The position numbers and the translations under genes are program-made. Under the pieces are notes generated by a model. It was not told the DNA's origin and did no database searches. It worked only from the letters and a program-made list of their open reading frames with translations. This document shows, piece by piece, positions 5,502-5,949 of a stretch of DNA of 5,949 nt. The stretch comes from Deltaproteobacteria bacterium (lineage in GTDB: Bacteria; Desulfobacterota; DSM-4660; Desulfatiglandales; HGW-15): contig JAFGIC010000156.1 in assembly GCA_016929815.1 (NCBI GenBank), forward strand, positions 1 through 5,949, read 5' to 3'. The first letter of the stretch is position 1; each line of letters opens with the position of its first letter.

Positions 5502-5949
5502 TTATTTTCCTTTATCCCTTGAATAGTCAACCGCGTTTTCACCCGCGATACGGCCTGATGTCATTGCCCACGTGGAGGAATGCGCTGCCAGGTGCGCGTA
5601 GGTGTCATTTTCCGTCCCGCCTATGTCTGCACCGGCCGCATAGAGCCCCGGTATGGGATTATAGCCGGTATCAACCACTTCCATTTCAGTGCTGACCCTG
5701 AGCGGACCGTGCGTGAGCAGAATGGCCAGTTTATTCCTTATGGCATAATAGGGCGGCTTGTTTAGGGGCACAAGATATTCGGCAGGTTTCAGGAGGTCCT
5801 CATCATAGCCCTTTTCACAGTAACTGTTGTAATCCTTTACCGTACTCTTTAAAACATCCGGATCGCAGCAGATCCACTGTGCGAGTTCATCGATGGTGTC
5901 CGTCTTTATGGCATACCCTTTATCAATCTGTTTTTGAATATCTTCGTCA
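5502..5949 (-). CDS. FAD_binding_2-family flavoprotein, C-terminal 148 residues (5' part outside window)
   Basis: Reading on the minus strand from the right edge, an open frame runs from base 5948 to a TAA at 5502-5504. The GTG at 5769-5771 is internal, since the open frame and homology extend upstream without a stop. The visible part begins in the capping domain (TIDELAQWICCDPDVLKSTV, then a helix ending YNSYCEKGYD). It continues into the C-terminal FAD-binding strand: PPYYAI, GPLRVSTEMEVVD, PIPGLYAAGADIGG and SGRIAGENAVDYSRDKGK. This order is the standard C-terminus of fumarate reductase/succinate dehydrogenase-type flavoproteins. It is related to the flavoprotein at 2687-4333 (compare DTLEELAEKTGMAADNLKTE, GPYYAM, IPRLYEAG, GGRIAGRNAA) but clearly not a recent copy; the active-site region (DIGGTENDTY) differs. 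Export signal and N-terminal FAD motif cannot be judged. It converges on the ankyrin gene with an 8-bp gap and no visible terminator hairpin. Confidence 0.85.
   Translation of the reverse strand, partial: DEDIQKQIDKGYAIKTDTIDELAQWICCDPDVLKSTVKDYNSYCEKGYDEDLLKPAEYLVPLNKPPYYAIRNKLAILLTHGPLRVSTEMEVVDTGYNPIPGLYAAGADIGGTENDTYAHLAAHSSTWAMTSGRIAGENAVDYSRDKGK

Noticed and set aside
5460..5520. Terminator between the convergent ankyrin and flavoprotein genes
   Set aside because: GGCGCC and GGGCCC palindromes lie within the ankyrin coding end, but no stem followed by a T-run is seen in the 8-bp gap.
5502..5771. Treating the right-hand minus-strand gene as an 89-residue protein starting at GTG 5771
   Set aside because: The frame stays open to the window edge and the upstream residues continue the capping domain, so this is the C-terminus of a larger gene.

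Overview
This window looks like chromosomal DNA from a mid-GC, Gram-negative-type bacterium. The strong GGAGG-like ribosome binding sites, the frequent AGG (Arg) and ATA (Ile) codons, a Tat-exported FAD flavoprotein and a lipoprotein with a lipobox all fit an anaerobic Desulfobacterota-like (former deltaproteobacterial) lineage. That placement is an inference from style and gene families; there is no rRNA or other phylogenetic marker here. No mobile element, tRNA, rRNA or CRISPR array is visible.

Layout: (1) 1-1175, minus strand: the N-terminal 391 residues of an acetoacetyl-CoA synthetase (aacS), running off the left edge. (2) 1176-1405: an AT-rich divergent intergenic region with a good sigma70-like promoter facing right, a weaker one facing left, and a structured leader. 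The leader has a 6-bp inverted repeat that would hide a strong Shine-Dalgarno sequence, and a six-codon leader ORF in frame with the next gene. (3) 1406-2566, plus strand: a complete type I DnaJ co-chaperone (J domain, G/F linker, four zinc-binding CxxCxGxG motifs, C-terminal substrate domain), with no dnaK or grpE beside it. (4) 2687-4333, plus: a complete Tat-exported FAD_binding_2-family oxidoreductase. (5) 4360-5493, plus: a lipoprotein with about seven ankyrin repeats and a C-terminal domain resembling the globular head of type IV pilins; it lies 26 bp behind the flavoprotein and is probably co-transcribed with it. (6) 5502-5949, minus: the C-terminal 148 residues of a second FAD_binding_2-family flavoprotein, converging on the ankyrin gene with an 8-bp gap.

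The most distinctive part is the 2687-5493 pair: an exported flavoenzyme followed by an envelope-anchored ankyrin lipoprotein. The ankyrin protein may dock to, protect or scaffold the flavoenzyme in the periplasm, but that is inference; the enzyme's substrate and electron partner cannot be read from this window. The second place worth attention is the dnaJ leader, which has the layout expected of a translational (possibly temperature-sensing) switch. The aacS fragment is also unusual in carrying non-consensus residues in its otherwise conserved ATP-binding loop.
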